This document shows positions 23,892 to 30,488 of a stretch of DNA of 64,000 nt, in pieces; position 1 is the first letter of the stretch; the number at the start of each line of letters is the position of its first letter. The notes below the pieces were generated by a model that made no database searches, was not told where the DNA came from, and was given only the letters and a program-made list of their open reading frames with translations. Source of the stretch: Phascolarctobacterium succinatutens CAG:287 (GTDB lineage: Bacteria > Bacillota > Negativicutes > Acidaminococcales > Acidaminococcaceae); assembly GCF_000434895.1 (NCBI RefSeq), contig NZ_FR892795.1:85980-149979 (forward strand), written 5' to 3'. A program made the translations under genes and the position numbers.

Positions 23892-24572
23892 ATGAACCGA
23901 CGAGATTTTATCAAGGTTGCCGTAGCAGGCTTCGGCACTGTACTCTCCAGCGGTGCCGCTATCAATATGCTGAATACAAAGTCTGTACCAGAAACTGCTC
24001 CTATAGCAGAGGCAGCTCCGCAGGCTGCTGACGGCAAGCAGAACGTTGTTGTTATCACCGGCAGTCCGCATAAAGCAGGTACCTCTGCCCTGCTGGCTGA
24101 TAAATTTATTGAAGGAGTGCAGCAAAACGGTCATCATGTCTTCCGTTTCAATGCTGCCTTTGAGGATATTCATCCCTGCCGCGCCTGCAATGCCTGCAAC
24201 CGTAACGGCAAATGTATTTTAAACGATGCTATTGAGCAAAAGCTCATGCCAGAGCTGCTCAAGGCAGACATCATCGTACTCATCACGCCGCTTTATTATT
24301 ACGGCATGTCCACGCAGCTCAAAACAGTACTCGACCGCTTCTATTCCCACGTGCGCAGCTTCGACGGCAAAAAATCCTTGCTGCTCACCACCGCCTACAA
24401 CAGTGCGAACTGGACGTTTGAAGCCCTCGTTGAGCATTATCAGACCTTAGTGAAATATATGCAGTGGCATGATTTAGGCATGGTTCTCGGCTACGGCTGT
24501 GGCTCACGCTATAGCATTGAACGCAGTGATTTTCCCAACCAAGCCTTAAAGCTTGGTCAGAGCATCAAATAG
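23892..24572 (+). CDS. Tat-exported NAD(P)H-dependent FMN reductase / iron-sulfur flavoprotein-like
   Basis: This 226-residue protein begins with a Tat signal (NRRDFIK, then a hydrophobic stretch to about 28) and a linker. From residue 50 it is a flavodoxin-like domain with the FMN-phosphate loop ITGSPHKAGTSA. Four cysteines in HPCRACNACNRNGKC (C96, C99, C102, C108) give the C-x2-C-x2-C-x5-C pattern known from archaeal iron-sulfur flavoprotein (Isf), which binds a 4Fe-4S cluster beside FMN. A Tat signal is sensible because cofactors are inserted before export. It is followed after 10 bp by a cytoplasmic paralogue. The electron donor and substrate are unknown. Confidence 0.88.
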   Translation: MNRRDFIKVAVAGFGTVLSSGAAINMLNTKSVPETAPIAEAAPQAADGKQNVVVITGSPHKAGTSALLADKFIEGVQQNGHHVFRFNAAFEDIHPCRACNACNRNGKCILNDAIEQKLMPELLKADIIVLITPLYYYGMSTQLKTVLDRFYSHVRSFDGKKSLLLTTAYNSANWTFEALVEHYQTLVKYMQWHDLGMVLGYGCGSRYSIERSDFPNQALKLGQSIK

Positions 24573-24582
24573 GAGGCAGAAT

Positions 24583-25113
24583 ATGAATATCGTAGTTTTA
24601 ACCGGCAGTCCGCATAGAAACGGCACCACCTCTGTTCTTACAGAAGAGTTTATCAAGGGCGCAGAAAGCAAGGGACACAATGTATTGCGCTTCGACGCCG
24701 CCTTTCATGACATTCATCCCTGTCAGGGCTGTGACGCCTGCGGCATGAATGGTCCCTGCGTACAGAAGGACGACATCGAAAACGACCTCATCATGCGCCT
24801 TGTCGACGCTGATTTAATTGCGCTCATCTCACCTGTTTATTATTGGCACGTTTCTGCCCAGCTCAAAACCTGCATTGACCGCTTCTATGCGCGCACCGGC
24901 CGCATCAGCGGCAAGCAGAGCGTGCTGCTCGCCGCAGCAGGCAGCGACGTTCCCTGGGCTATGGACTGCCTAAACAAATATTACGCCACACTCTCGAGCT
25001 ATATGCGTTGGCAAAACCGTGGCACAGTGTTCGCGCCCAACTGCAAAACGCGCGCAGAAATTCTCAAGACTAATTATCCGCAGGCAGCCTATGACCTTGG
25101 CTATAAGCTATAA
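24583..25113 (+). CDS. Cytoplasmic iron-sulfur flavoprotein-like FMN reductase
   Basis: This 176-residue paralogue of the preceding protein lacks any signal sequence. It begins directly at MNIVVLTGSPHRNGTT, the FMN-phosphate loop. The same C-x2-C-x2-C-x5-C pattern is kept (C47, C50, C53, C59), as is the RFDAAFHDIHPC context. The start is ATG 24583 behind TAGGAGGCAGAAT; a longer open frame to 24553 overlaps the upstream gene. The pair looks like a tandem duplication in which one copy stays inside and one is exported. Likely functions are flavin or quinone reduction, or electron carriage. Confidence 0.88.
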   Translation: MNIVVLTGSPHRNGTTSVLTEEFIKGAESKGHNVLRFDAAFHDIHPCQGCDACGMNGPCVQKDDIENDLIMRLVDADLIALISPVYYWHVSAQLKTCIDRFYARTGRISGKQSVLLAAAGSDVPWAMDCLNKYYATLSSYMRWQNRGTVFAPNCKTRAEILKTNYPQAAYDLGYKL

Positions 25114-25143
25114 AAATGCTTGGCCGATAGTTAGATTTCTTTT

Positions 25144-25168
25144 AACGTTCACTTTTGAACGTTCACTT
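25144..25168 (+). repeat. Direct repeat upstream of tatA
   Basis: AACGTTCACTT occurs at 25144-25154 and 25158-25168 (period 14 bp), just before and touching the -35 box of the tatA promoter. It could be an extra regulator site. Confidence 0.45.
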
Positions 25169-25197
25169 GATTTGGAGTTCTCTACAACCGTTAAAAT
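25167..25197 (+). promoter_or_regulatory. MerR-type promoter of tatA-tatC
   Basis: TTGATT, 19-bp spacer TGGAGTTCTCTACAACCGT, TAAAAT, 32 bp upstream of the tatA start. It keeps the GGAGTT half-site of the group. Confidence 0.65.
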
Positions 25198-25228
25198 AAA
25201 AACATATCATTAAAGGAGGTTTTTTCTT

Positions 25229-25435
25229 ATGTTTGGTTTAGGCTTACCCGAATTACTTCTCATTCTCGTTATTGGTTTAATTTTCTTCGGTCCAGGCAAA
25301 CTGCCGGATATCGGTAAGGCCTTAGGCAAAAGTATGCGTGAGTTCAAGCAGGCCGTAAACGAAGCTGACCCCAACAAGGAAGCGCTCCCCGCAGCCAAGG
25401 CAGAAGAACAAAATGATGCTGGACAAGCAAAATAA
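25229..25435 (+). CDS. tatA: Twin-arginine translocase subunit TatA
   Basis: This 68-residue protein has the TatA/E layout: one N-terminal membrane helix (LPELLLILVIGLIFFG), the hinge FGPGKLPDIGKALG with the conserved Phe-Gly, then an amphipathic helix and an acidic tail. TatA oligomers form the pore for folded Tat substrates. AAAGGAGGTTTTTTCTT precedes the ATG. Its end overlaps tatC by 23 bp. No TatB is seen; a minimal TatA-TatC system is usual in Firmicutes. The neighbours on both sides encode Tat substrates. Confidence 0.96.
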   Translation: MFGLGLPELLLILVIGLIFFGPGKLPDIGKALGKSMREFKQAVNEADPNKEALPAAKAEEQNDAGQAK

Positions 25436-26153
25436 TTATCTGCCTGTCGAAGCGTCGCTCGATAAAGACATGACGCTCACAGAACATCTGGCGGAGCTGC
25501 GCAGCTGCCTGCTCAAGGCTCTTGCTGCCCTAGTTATTGGCACTGCTAGCAGCGTCTATTTTTTGCAGGACATCACGGACGTGCTCACAAGCGCTGCGAA
25601 GGAGCTGTATTATATGCGCCCTGCCGAAGCCTTCATGATTTATATGAAGGTAGCGCTGCTCAGCGGTCTATTGCTTGCTTCGCCCTTCATGCTTTATGAG
25701 CTCTACGCCTTCGTCCGCCCGGCGCTGACATGGCGTGAGCGCAAATTCACGCTCATCTGCCTTCCGCTCGCGCTACTGCTCTTTATCGCAGGCATGTTAT
25801 TTTCTTACAGCTTCGTCTTTCCGCGCGGTCTGGAATTTTTTCTCGGCTTTGCCGCAGGCAAGGTCAATCCGCTGATTTCTATGGAAAGCTACCTGGACTT
25901 TCTGCTTATGCTGGTTGTTCCCTTCGGCTTTGCCTTCACCGTGCCTGTGATTCTCACGCTGCTAGCTTATCTGGGCCTCATAAGCTCCAGGCTCTTGATG
26001 AAATTCCAGCGCCACGTTATTCTGGTCGCCTTCATCATCGCCGGAGTTATCACGCCCACGCCTGATATTATCACGCAGACTCTGCTCGCCGTACCGATGA
26101 TTCTGCTCTATGAGGTGAGCATTGTCATTATCCGCTATCTGCTTAAGCGCTAA
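25413..26153 (+). CDS. tatC: Twin-arginine translocase subunit TatC
   Basis: This 246-residue protein has six membrane helices. Family motifs are visible: MTLTEHLAELRSCLLKAL near the N-terminus (the conserved HL-x-ELR), the RPAEAFMIYMKVALLSG-type segment with the conserved Glu, and GVITPTPDIITQ between helices 5 and 6. TatC reads the twin-arginine signal. The start lies within tatA, so the two are translationally coupled. It probably serves the exported flavoproteins encoded in this island. Confidence 0.95.
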   Translation: MMLDKQNNYLPVEASLDKDMTLTEHLAELRSCLLKALAALVIGTASSVYFLQDITDVLTSAAKELYYMRPAEAFMIYMKVALLSGLLLASPFMLYELYAFVRPALTWRERKFTLICLPLALLLFIAGMLFSYSFVFPRGLEFFLGFAAGKVNPLISMESYLDFLLMLVVPFGFAFTVPVILTLLAYLGLISSRLLMKFQRHVILVAFIIAGVITPTPDIITQTLLAVPMILLYEVSIVIIRYLLKR

Positions 26154-26195
26154 GCCTATAGCAGACGTAAGCTATAGTTTTCTAAGACAAGCTTA

Positions 26196-26226
26196 TTGAC
26201 TTAGAGTTATCTCTAAATATTACACT
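26196..26226 (+). promoter_or_regulatory. MerR-type promoter of the 4Fe-4S operon
   Basis: TTGACT, 19-bp spacer TAGAGTTATCTCTAAATAT, TACACT, 20 bp before the start codon of the 4Fe-4S protein gene. The spacer dyad is AGAGTTATCTCT. Confidence 0.75.
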
Positions 26227-26245
26227 AACAAAGGAGCGATCACCA

Positions 26246-27082
26246 ATGCAGAATCCGGCTTATAACCTACGGCGCGTCGCTAGTTATCTTCTCGGCTTTG
26301 TGCTCTTTTACGAGCCCTTCATGCTGTTCAACCAGCTTGCGAGCACCTTCTTCGTCGATACAAGCTTCAGCTCTATACACGTGCCCTGCGCCCGCATACC
26401 ACTGGCAAGCATCGTCACCGGCGATTGGCAGTACGCAAGCCCCATTTCGCTTTTCTTCTGTCTGCTGTTGGCTGTAAGCTCGCTGTGGCTCGGCCCGCTG
26501 TTCTGCGGCAGGCTCTGTCCTGCTGGCGCCTTCAGCGAATTTTTAGGCAGCCTGCTGCCAGATAAATATAAAATTGACTGGCCAACACTCGTGCCTATTC
26601 TGCCACTGCGCTACGGCTTTTTTGTCGGCTTTCTCTTTTCTATCTGGCTCGGCTTCGGCCTGCCCTGCATCTACTGTAATTACTATTCTCTGGAAATTTT
26701 CGTCAACCTGTTTATCACAGGGCAGCTGCTCAATAGCCTTGCGTCCCTCTTTGCCACCTTCTTTCTAGCAAACATATTCTTCGGCTTATTCACAAAAGGC
26801 GGCCGCGGCTATTGTTTGTTGCTCTGCCCTGTTGGTACATATAATTCTTTCTTCCACCTTTTAGGACGATTCATTCCTGGCGCCTTCAATATGCAGGTAC
26901 GCAAAGCAGCCTGCGTTGGCTGCACAAAATGTGAGCATGGCTGCCCCATGCGTGCGATAACCATGCACGAACGCCAAGCAACGATTGACAGACGACTTTG
27001 CATCATCTGCGGCAAGTGCGCGCACGGCTGTCCGAAACAAGCTATCTGCTATCAAAGCAATCTGGCGAAGGAGAAAGAGTAA
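26246..27082 (+). CDS. NapH-like membrane 4Fe-4S protein
   Basis: This 278-residue protein has about five membrane helices and several cysteine motifs. Polytopic part: CGRLCPAG (C88, C92), CIYC (C141, C144) and CLLLCPVG (C190, C194), as in NapH/NosR-type proteins. A C-terminal 2x[4Fe-4S] ferredoxin domain has CVGCTKCEHGCP (C223-C233) and CIICGKCAHGCP (C252-C262). Such proteins carry electrons between the quinone pool or cytoplasmic ferredoxin and periplasmic acceptors. Here the obvious acceptors are the exported flavoproteins encoded next door. AAAGGAGCGATCACCA precedes the start. It overlaps nothing downstream; the next gene starts 1 bp on. Confidence 0.88.
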   Translation: MQNPAYNLRRVASYLLGFVLFYEPFMLFNQLASTFFVDTSFSSIHVPCARIPLASIVTGDWQYASPISLFFCLLLAVSSLWLGPLFCGRLCPAGAFSEFLGSLLPDKYKIDWPTLVPILPLRYGFFVGFLFSIWLGFGLPCIYCNYYSLEIFVNLFITGQLLNSLASLFATFFLANIFFGLFTKGGRGYCLLLCPVGTYNSFFHLLGRFIPGAFNMQVRKAACVGCTKCEHGCPMRAITMHERQATIDRRLCIICGKCAHGCPKQAICYQSNLAKEKE

Positions 27083-27083
27083 G

Positions 27084-27359
27084 ATGAGCACAACTGATAA
27101 AGCGCTTCATGACAACAAATTATCTCAGCTCGCTCTCGGCGGCGGTGCTGCTGCCAGCATCCTCCTGCCCCAGGCTGTTACGAAGGCTATGCCACAGCTT
27201 TTCGCCAGCATTGCGCCCGTCACGGCACAGACACTGCCCTATTGCACAGGCGTGTGCGGTAGCTGCGGTGGAAGCTGCGTGGGGAGCGTGGGCGTTATGG
27301 CTTTTCTTGCTATCTTAGCTAAATATAAACATCAATCATACAAGGAGGATTCAATATGA
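27084..27359 (+). CDS. Small Cys-rich membrane protein
   Basis: This 91-residue protein was not recognised. It has a Gly/Ala-rich hydrophobic stretch (about 16-45), then four cysteines within twelve residues, YCTGVCGSCGGSCVGS (C54, C58, C61, C65), and a second hydrophobic segment (GVMAFLAILAKY). The pattern would suit binding of an iron-sulfur cluster or other metal near the membrane surface. The start is the ATG at 27084, behind AAAGAGTAAG; the frame stays open upstream in the preceding gene. The stop overlaps the flavodoxin start (ATGA), so the three genes are translated as one unit. A role as an extra electron-transfer or maturation subunit of the 4Fe-4S protein is inference. Confidence 0.8.
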   Translation: MSTTDKALHDNKLSQLALGGGAAASILLPQAVTKAMPQLFASIAPVTAQTLPYCTGVCGSCGGSCVGSVGVMAFLAILAKYKHQSYKEDSI

Positions 27360-27991
27360 ACAGACGCGACTTTTTAAAACTCGCAGGCGTTAGCCTTCTG
27401 AGCCTTGCAGCATTAACTATGGGCTGCGGTTCGTTCAACGCTGCTAAAGCAGACGCACCTGCGCCTAAAGTAAAACAATCCACTAGTGAAGGAGCATCAC
27501 AAAACATGAATAATGGTAAAAAAATCTTAGTAGCCTATTTTTCCTGGAGCGGCAACACCAAAGCTGTTGCTGAAGAAATCCATAAACAGGTCGGCGGCGA
27601 CATCGTAGAAATCGTGCCCGCAACTCCGTACTCCGAAACCTATAGCGTCACCGTCGCCAAAGCCAAAGCAGAACAGGCAGCCAACGCCCGTCCTGCCATC
27701 AGCACAAAAATTGCTGATTTCGACAAATACGACGTTGTTTTCCTTGGTTATCCCAACTGGTGGGGCAGCTTCCCCATGCCTGTTGCCACCTTCGTAGAAA
27801 CCTATAAATTGGACGGCAAAACCGTTGCTCCCTTCTTCACCCACGGCGGCGGTGGCGAACAGCGCTGCCTAAGCGATTTGCAGAAGCTGACACCTAATGC
27901 CAAATTCACCCAAGATCTTGTTCTCTCCGGCAGCAGCGCCAAGAACGCCCAAGGTCAAATCAAAAGCTGGCTTGACAGCTTGCAATTCTAA
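27356..27991 (+). CDS. Tat-exported flavodoxin (probable lipoprotein)
   Basis: This 211-residue protein carries a twin-arginine signal (NRRDFLKLAG) with a Cys after ALTMG at about 24, which suggests a lipid anchor. A linker follows to about 58, then a long-chain flavodoxin domain: AYFSWSGNTKAVAEEI is the FMN-phosphate loop, GYPNWWGSFPMPVATF the flavin-side loop and FFTHGGGG the last. In the family these proteins carry electrons through FMN. Export as a folded holoprotein needs Tat, encoded 2 kb upstream. An internal ATG (about codon 50) could give a cytosolic form. GGAGGATTCAAT precedes the start. Confidence 0.9.
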   Translation: MNRRDFLKLAGVSLLSLAALTMGCGSFNAAKADAPAPKVKQSTSEGASQNMNNGKKILVAYFSWSGNTKAVAEEIHKQVGGDIVEIVPATPYSETYSVTVAKAKAEQAANARPAISTKIADFDKYDVVFLGYPNWWGSFPMPVATFVETYKLDGKTVAPFFTHGGGGEQRCLSDLQKLTPNAKFTQDLVLSGSSAKNAQGQIKSWLDSLQF

Positions 27992-28011
27992 TTTTTAAAG
28001 GAGCGATAACA

Positions 28012-28425
28012 ATGACAGAAGAAAAATTTTTCACCGTATTCCCAACAGGGCCTAAAAACGATGCTTATGCAAAATATTTCGTAGGCCAAAGCTATCTTAA
28101 TATGCTTTCTCTCGACCAGGTTGTCATCGGCAACGTCACCTTTGAACCGGGCTGCCGCAACAACTGGCATATTCACCACGCCGATAAAGGCGGCGGGCAG
28201 ATTCTGCTTGTCACCGGCGGTCGTGGCTACTACCAGGAATGGGGCAAGCCTGCCCGTGAGCTGCATACCGGTGATGTAGTCAACATCCCCGCCGGAGTTA
28301 AGCATTGGCACGGCGCCGCCCCCACCAGCTGGTTTGCGCACCTCGCCATCGAGGTTCCGGGCGAAAACACCAAAAGCGAATGGTGCGAGCCTGTGGATGC
28401 AGAGGAATATAATAAGCTGAAATAA
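28012..28425 (+). CDS. Cupin-domain protein
   Basis: This 137-residue cytosolic protein is a single beta-barrel cupin. Motif 1 is NWHIHHADKGGGQIL, with metal-binding histidines and the barrel glycines; motif 2 is GDVVNIPAGVKHWHG. It is of the type often paired with carboxymuconolactone decarboxylase and flavodoxin genes, and the CMD gene indeed follows. The reaction is unknown. AAAGGAGCGATAACA precedes the ATG. It is probably in the operon that begins at the promoter at 26196. Confidence 0.9.
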   Translation: MTEEKFFTVFPTGPKNDAYAKYFVGQSYLNMLSLDQVVIGNVTFEPGCRNNWHIHHADKGGGQILLVTGGRGYYQEWGKPARELHTGDVVNIPAGVKHWHGAAPTSWFAHLAIEVPGENTKSEWCEPVDAEEYNKLK

Positions 28426-28506
28426 ACCCGCTGTCACCTTCAGTGATATCTTCCCTTACAGACAGACAAGTCGCTCAACACTAATTTACTGAAATGAGAA
28501 TCACCA

Positions 28507-29340
28507 ATGAAAGACATCTCAAAAATTATACTCACTGCATTTCTTTCATGCACTTTACTTTTAGGAGGCACCACCGCTATGGCACAAACACGTGAAACAG
28601 CAGCAAATACTGCTGCTCAAAGCTTGTTCACCAAAAATGATCCTACTGATATTAAAAACGAACCGGAGCTTTCCGCTATCAGCAAAAAGTTTATCTATCA
28701 CGATATCAATAAGCAGATTAAGCTCAGTACCGCCAAACAGGAGCTGCTGACGCTCGTTGTTCTCACTGCCAACAACACACCGGAGGATATTCCTGCCCAC
28801 GTCGAAGGCGCTCTCAGAGCAGGTGCAACGCCGGAGCAGATACACGAAAGCATTTTCCATTGCACGCCATACGTTGGTCTGCCAAAGGTAAAAACAGCAC
28901 TGGAACGCGTTAACCAGGTTATGGAAATGCTCAACATCAAGCCCTGCGCTCCTGCCGGAACAACTACCGATGAAACACGCCACGACGCAGGCCTTGCCGT
29001 ACAGCGTGCCATCTTCGGCGCAGAAAACATTGATAAGATGAACGCTAGTGCTCCTGCTGACCAAAAACACATTAATGACTACCTCAGCGCCAATTGCTTC
29101 GGTGATTACTACACCAGAAAAATTATGGATGTCAAAGAGCGTGAGCTGATCACATTTACAGCAATCGTTACTCTCGGCGGATGCGAACCGCAGGCCAAGG
29201 CACACGCCGCCGCCAATATCTCCGTCGGCAACTCCCGTCAGGATTTGCTGGATGCGCTCACCATTGCCCTTCCCTACATCGGCTATCCGCGTACCTTAAA
29301 TGGGCTTGGCTGTGTAAACGCTGTCGCTCCGAGTAAATAA
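28507..29340 (+). CDS. Exported carboxymuconolactone decarboxylase-family protein
   Basis: This 277-residue protein contains two CMD repeats: about 60-135 (LTLVVLTANNTPEDIPAHVE and FHCTPYVGLPKVKTAL) and about 185-270 (LITFTAIVTLGGCEPQAKAH and LPYIGYPRTLNGL). The N-terminal 26 residues form a Sec signal ending TTAMA. There is also an ATG at 28579 behind a better ribosome site (TTAGGAGG), which would make an unexported protein, so two forms are possible. No CxxC peroxidase motif of AhpD type is seen. The function is unknown; genes of this type are common in MerR (NmlR/AdhR) regulons. Confidence 0.87.
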   Translation: MKDISKIILTAFLSCTLLLGGTTAMAQTRETAANTAAQSLFTKNDPTDIKNEPELSAISKKFIYHDINKQIKLSTAKQELLTLVVLTANNTPEDIPAHVEGALRAGATPEQIHESIFHCTPYVGLPKVKTALERVNQVMEMLNIKPCAPAGTTTDETRHDAGLAVQRAIFGAENIDKMNASAPADQKHINDYLSANCFGDYYTRKIMDVKERELITFTAIVTLGGCEPQAKAHAAANISVGNSRQDLLDALTIALPYIGYPRTLNGLGCVNAVAPSK

Positions 29341-29355
29341 GTCCCCAAAATTTTC

Positions 29356-29386
29356 TTGACTTAAACCATACTCCAAGTAGTAAAAT
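29356..29386 (+). promoter_or_regulatory. MerR-type promoter of the DUF362 gene
   Basis: TTGACT, 19-bp spacer TAAACCATACTCCAAGTAG, TAAAAT, 34 bp before the start codon. Confidence 0.72.
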
Positions 29387-29419
29387 ATTCTTGATTAATT
29401 TACTTAGGAGGTAGCACAC

Positions 29420-30439
29420 ATGAAAAGACGCGATTTTCTTAAAGCCGCAGGCGTTGCTGCCGTAGGTTTAGCAGCAGGAGGCACATTAAACTTGGATAAA
29501 GCATTTGCACAGGCTCCCGTAGTCGGCAGCCAAAGAGTAATCAAAACAGCAGATGGCGCAGGCTCTCACGCCAAAGTATACTTTACCAAACACATTGATG
29601 CAGAGCATATCATCCAATTATATGACCTAATCAACGAAAGTATTTACGGCAAGGTAGCTATCAAGCTGCACACCGGCGAAAAGCACGGCCCCAACATTCT
29701 GCCGCGCGAGCTGGTCAAAGCGCTGCAGCAGCAAATCCCCAACAGCACCATCGTAGAAACCAACACGCTCTATCAGGGTGACCGCTACACCACCGAAAAG
29801 CATCTTGATACCTTAAAGGTTAACGGCTGGACCTTCTGCCCTGTTGATATCATGGACGCAGAAGGCACCATCAATCTGCCTGTACGCCATGGTAAGCACT
29901 TTAAGGAAGTATCCATGGGCAAAAACATCGTCAACTACGATTCCATGCTCGTTTTAACACACTTCAAGGGTCACGCTATGGGCGGCTTCGGTGGCTCCAT
30001 GAAAAACCTTGCTATCGGCTGCGCTGATGGACGCATCGGCAAGGCACAGGTTCACGGCGTGGATAAGGACAACCTGCCCGAGGACTGGAACGTATGGCCC
30101 GGCAAGGAACTGCTCATGGAAAATATGGCTGAATCCGCTAAGGCTACCATTGATTTCTTCGGCAAGCACATCGTTTACATCAACGTTCTGCGTCGCATGT
30201 CCGTTGACTGCGACTGCGCCGGCTTAAGTGCAGCAGAACCGACCATTCCGGATATCGGCATTCTCGCTTCTACCGACATTCTGGCTATCGACCAGGCGTC
30301 CGTTGACCTCGTATATGCCAAGGAAAGCAACCATGACCTCGTTGAACGCATGGAAAGCCGTCACGGCCTGCACCAGCTCACCGCTATGCGCGAGCTGAAA
30401 ATGGGCAATGACAAATATGAACTGATTGAGCTTGATTAA
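29420..30439 (+). CDS. Tat-exported DUF362 protein
   Basis: This 339-residue protein starts with a Tat signal (KRRDFLKAAGVAAVGLAAGG, cleavage after AFA). The rest is a DUF362 domain (about 45-335), with the HTGEKHGPNILPRELVKAL and THFKGHAMGGFGGSMKNLAI stretches typical of the family and a VDCDCAGLSAAEPTIPDIG motif near the end. DUF362 proteins are thought to bind iron-sulfur clusters or act in redox processes, but no reaction is established. No separate ferredoxin domain is present. AGGAGGTAGCACAC precedes the ATG. Monocistronic, from a MerR-type promoter to the terminator at 30448. Confidence 0.88.
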   Translation: MKRRDFLKAAGVAAVGLAAGGTLNLDKAFAQAPVVGSQRVIKTADGAGSHAKVYFTKHIDAEHIIQLYDLINESIYGKVAIKLHTGEKHGPNILPRELVKALQQQIPNSTIVETNTLYQGDRYTTEKHLDTLKVNGWTFCPVDIMDAEGTINLPVRHGKHFKEVSMGKNIVNYDSMLVLTHFKGHAMGGFGGSMKNLAIGCADGRIGKAQVHGVDKDNLPEDWNVWPGKELLMENMAESAKATIDFFGKHIVYINVLRRMSVDCDCAGLSAAEPTIPDIGILASTDILAIDQASVDLVYAKESNHDLVERMESRHGLHQLTAMRELKMGNDKYELIELD

Positions 30440-30447
30440 CCGTAAGT

Positions 30448-30486
30448 AAAAAGGCTGTCGCACTACGATGATGCGACAGCCTTTTT
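30448..30486. terminator. Bidirectional terminator
   Basis: AAAAAGGCTGTCGCA and TGCGACAGCCTTTTT pair around an 8-base loop; it serves the convergent DUF362 and phosphatase genes. Confidence 0.93.
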
Positions 30487-30488
30487 GC

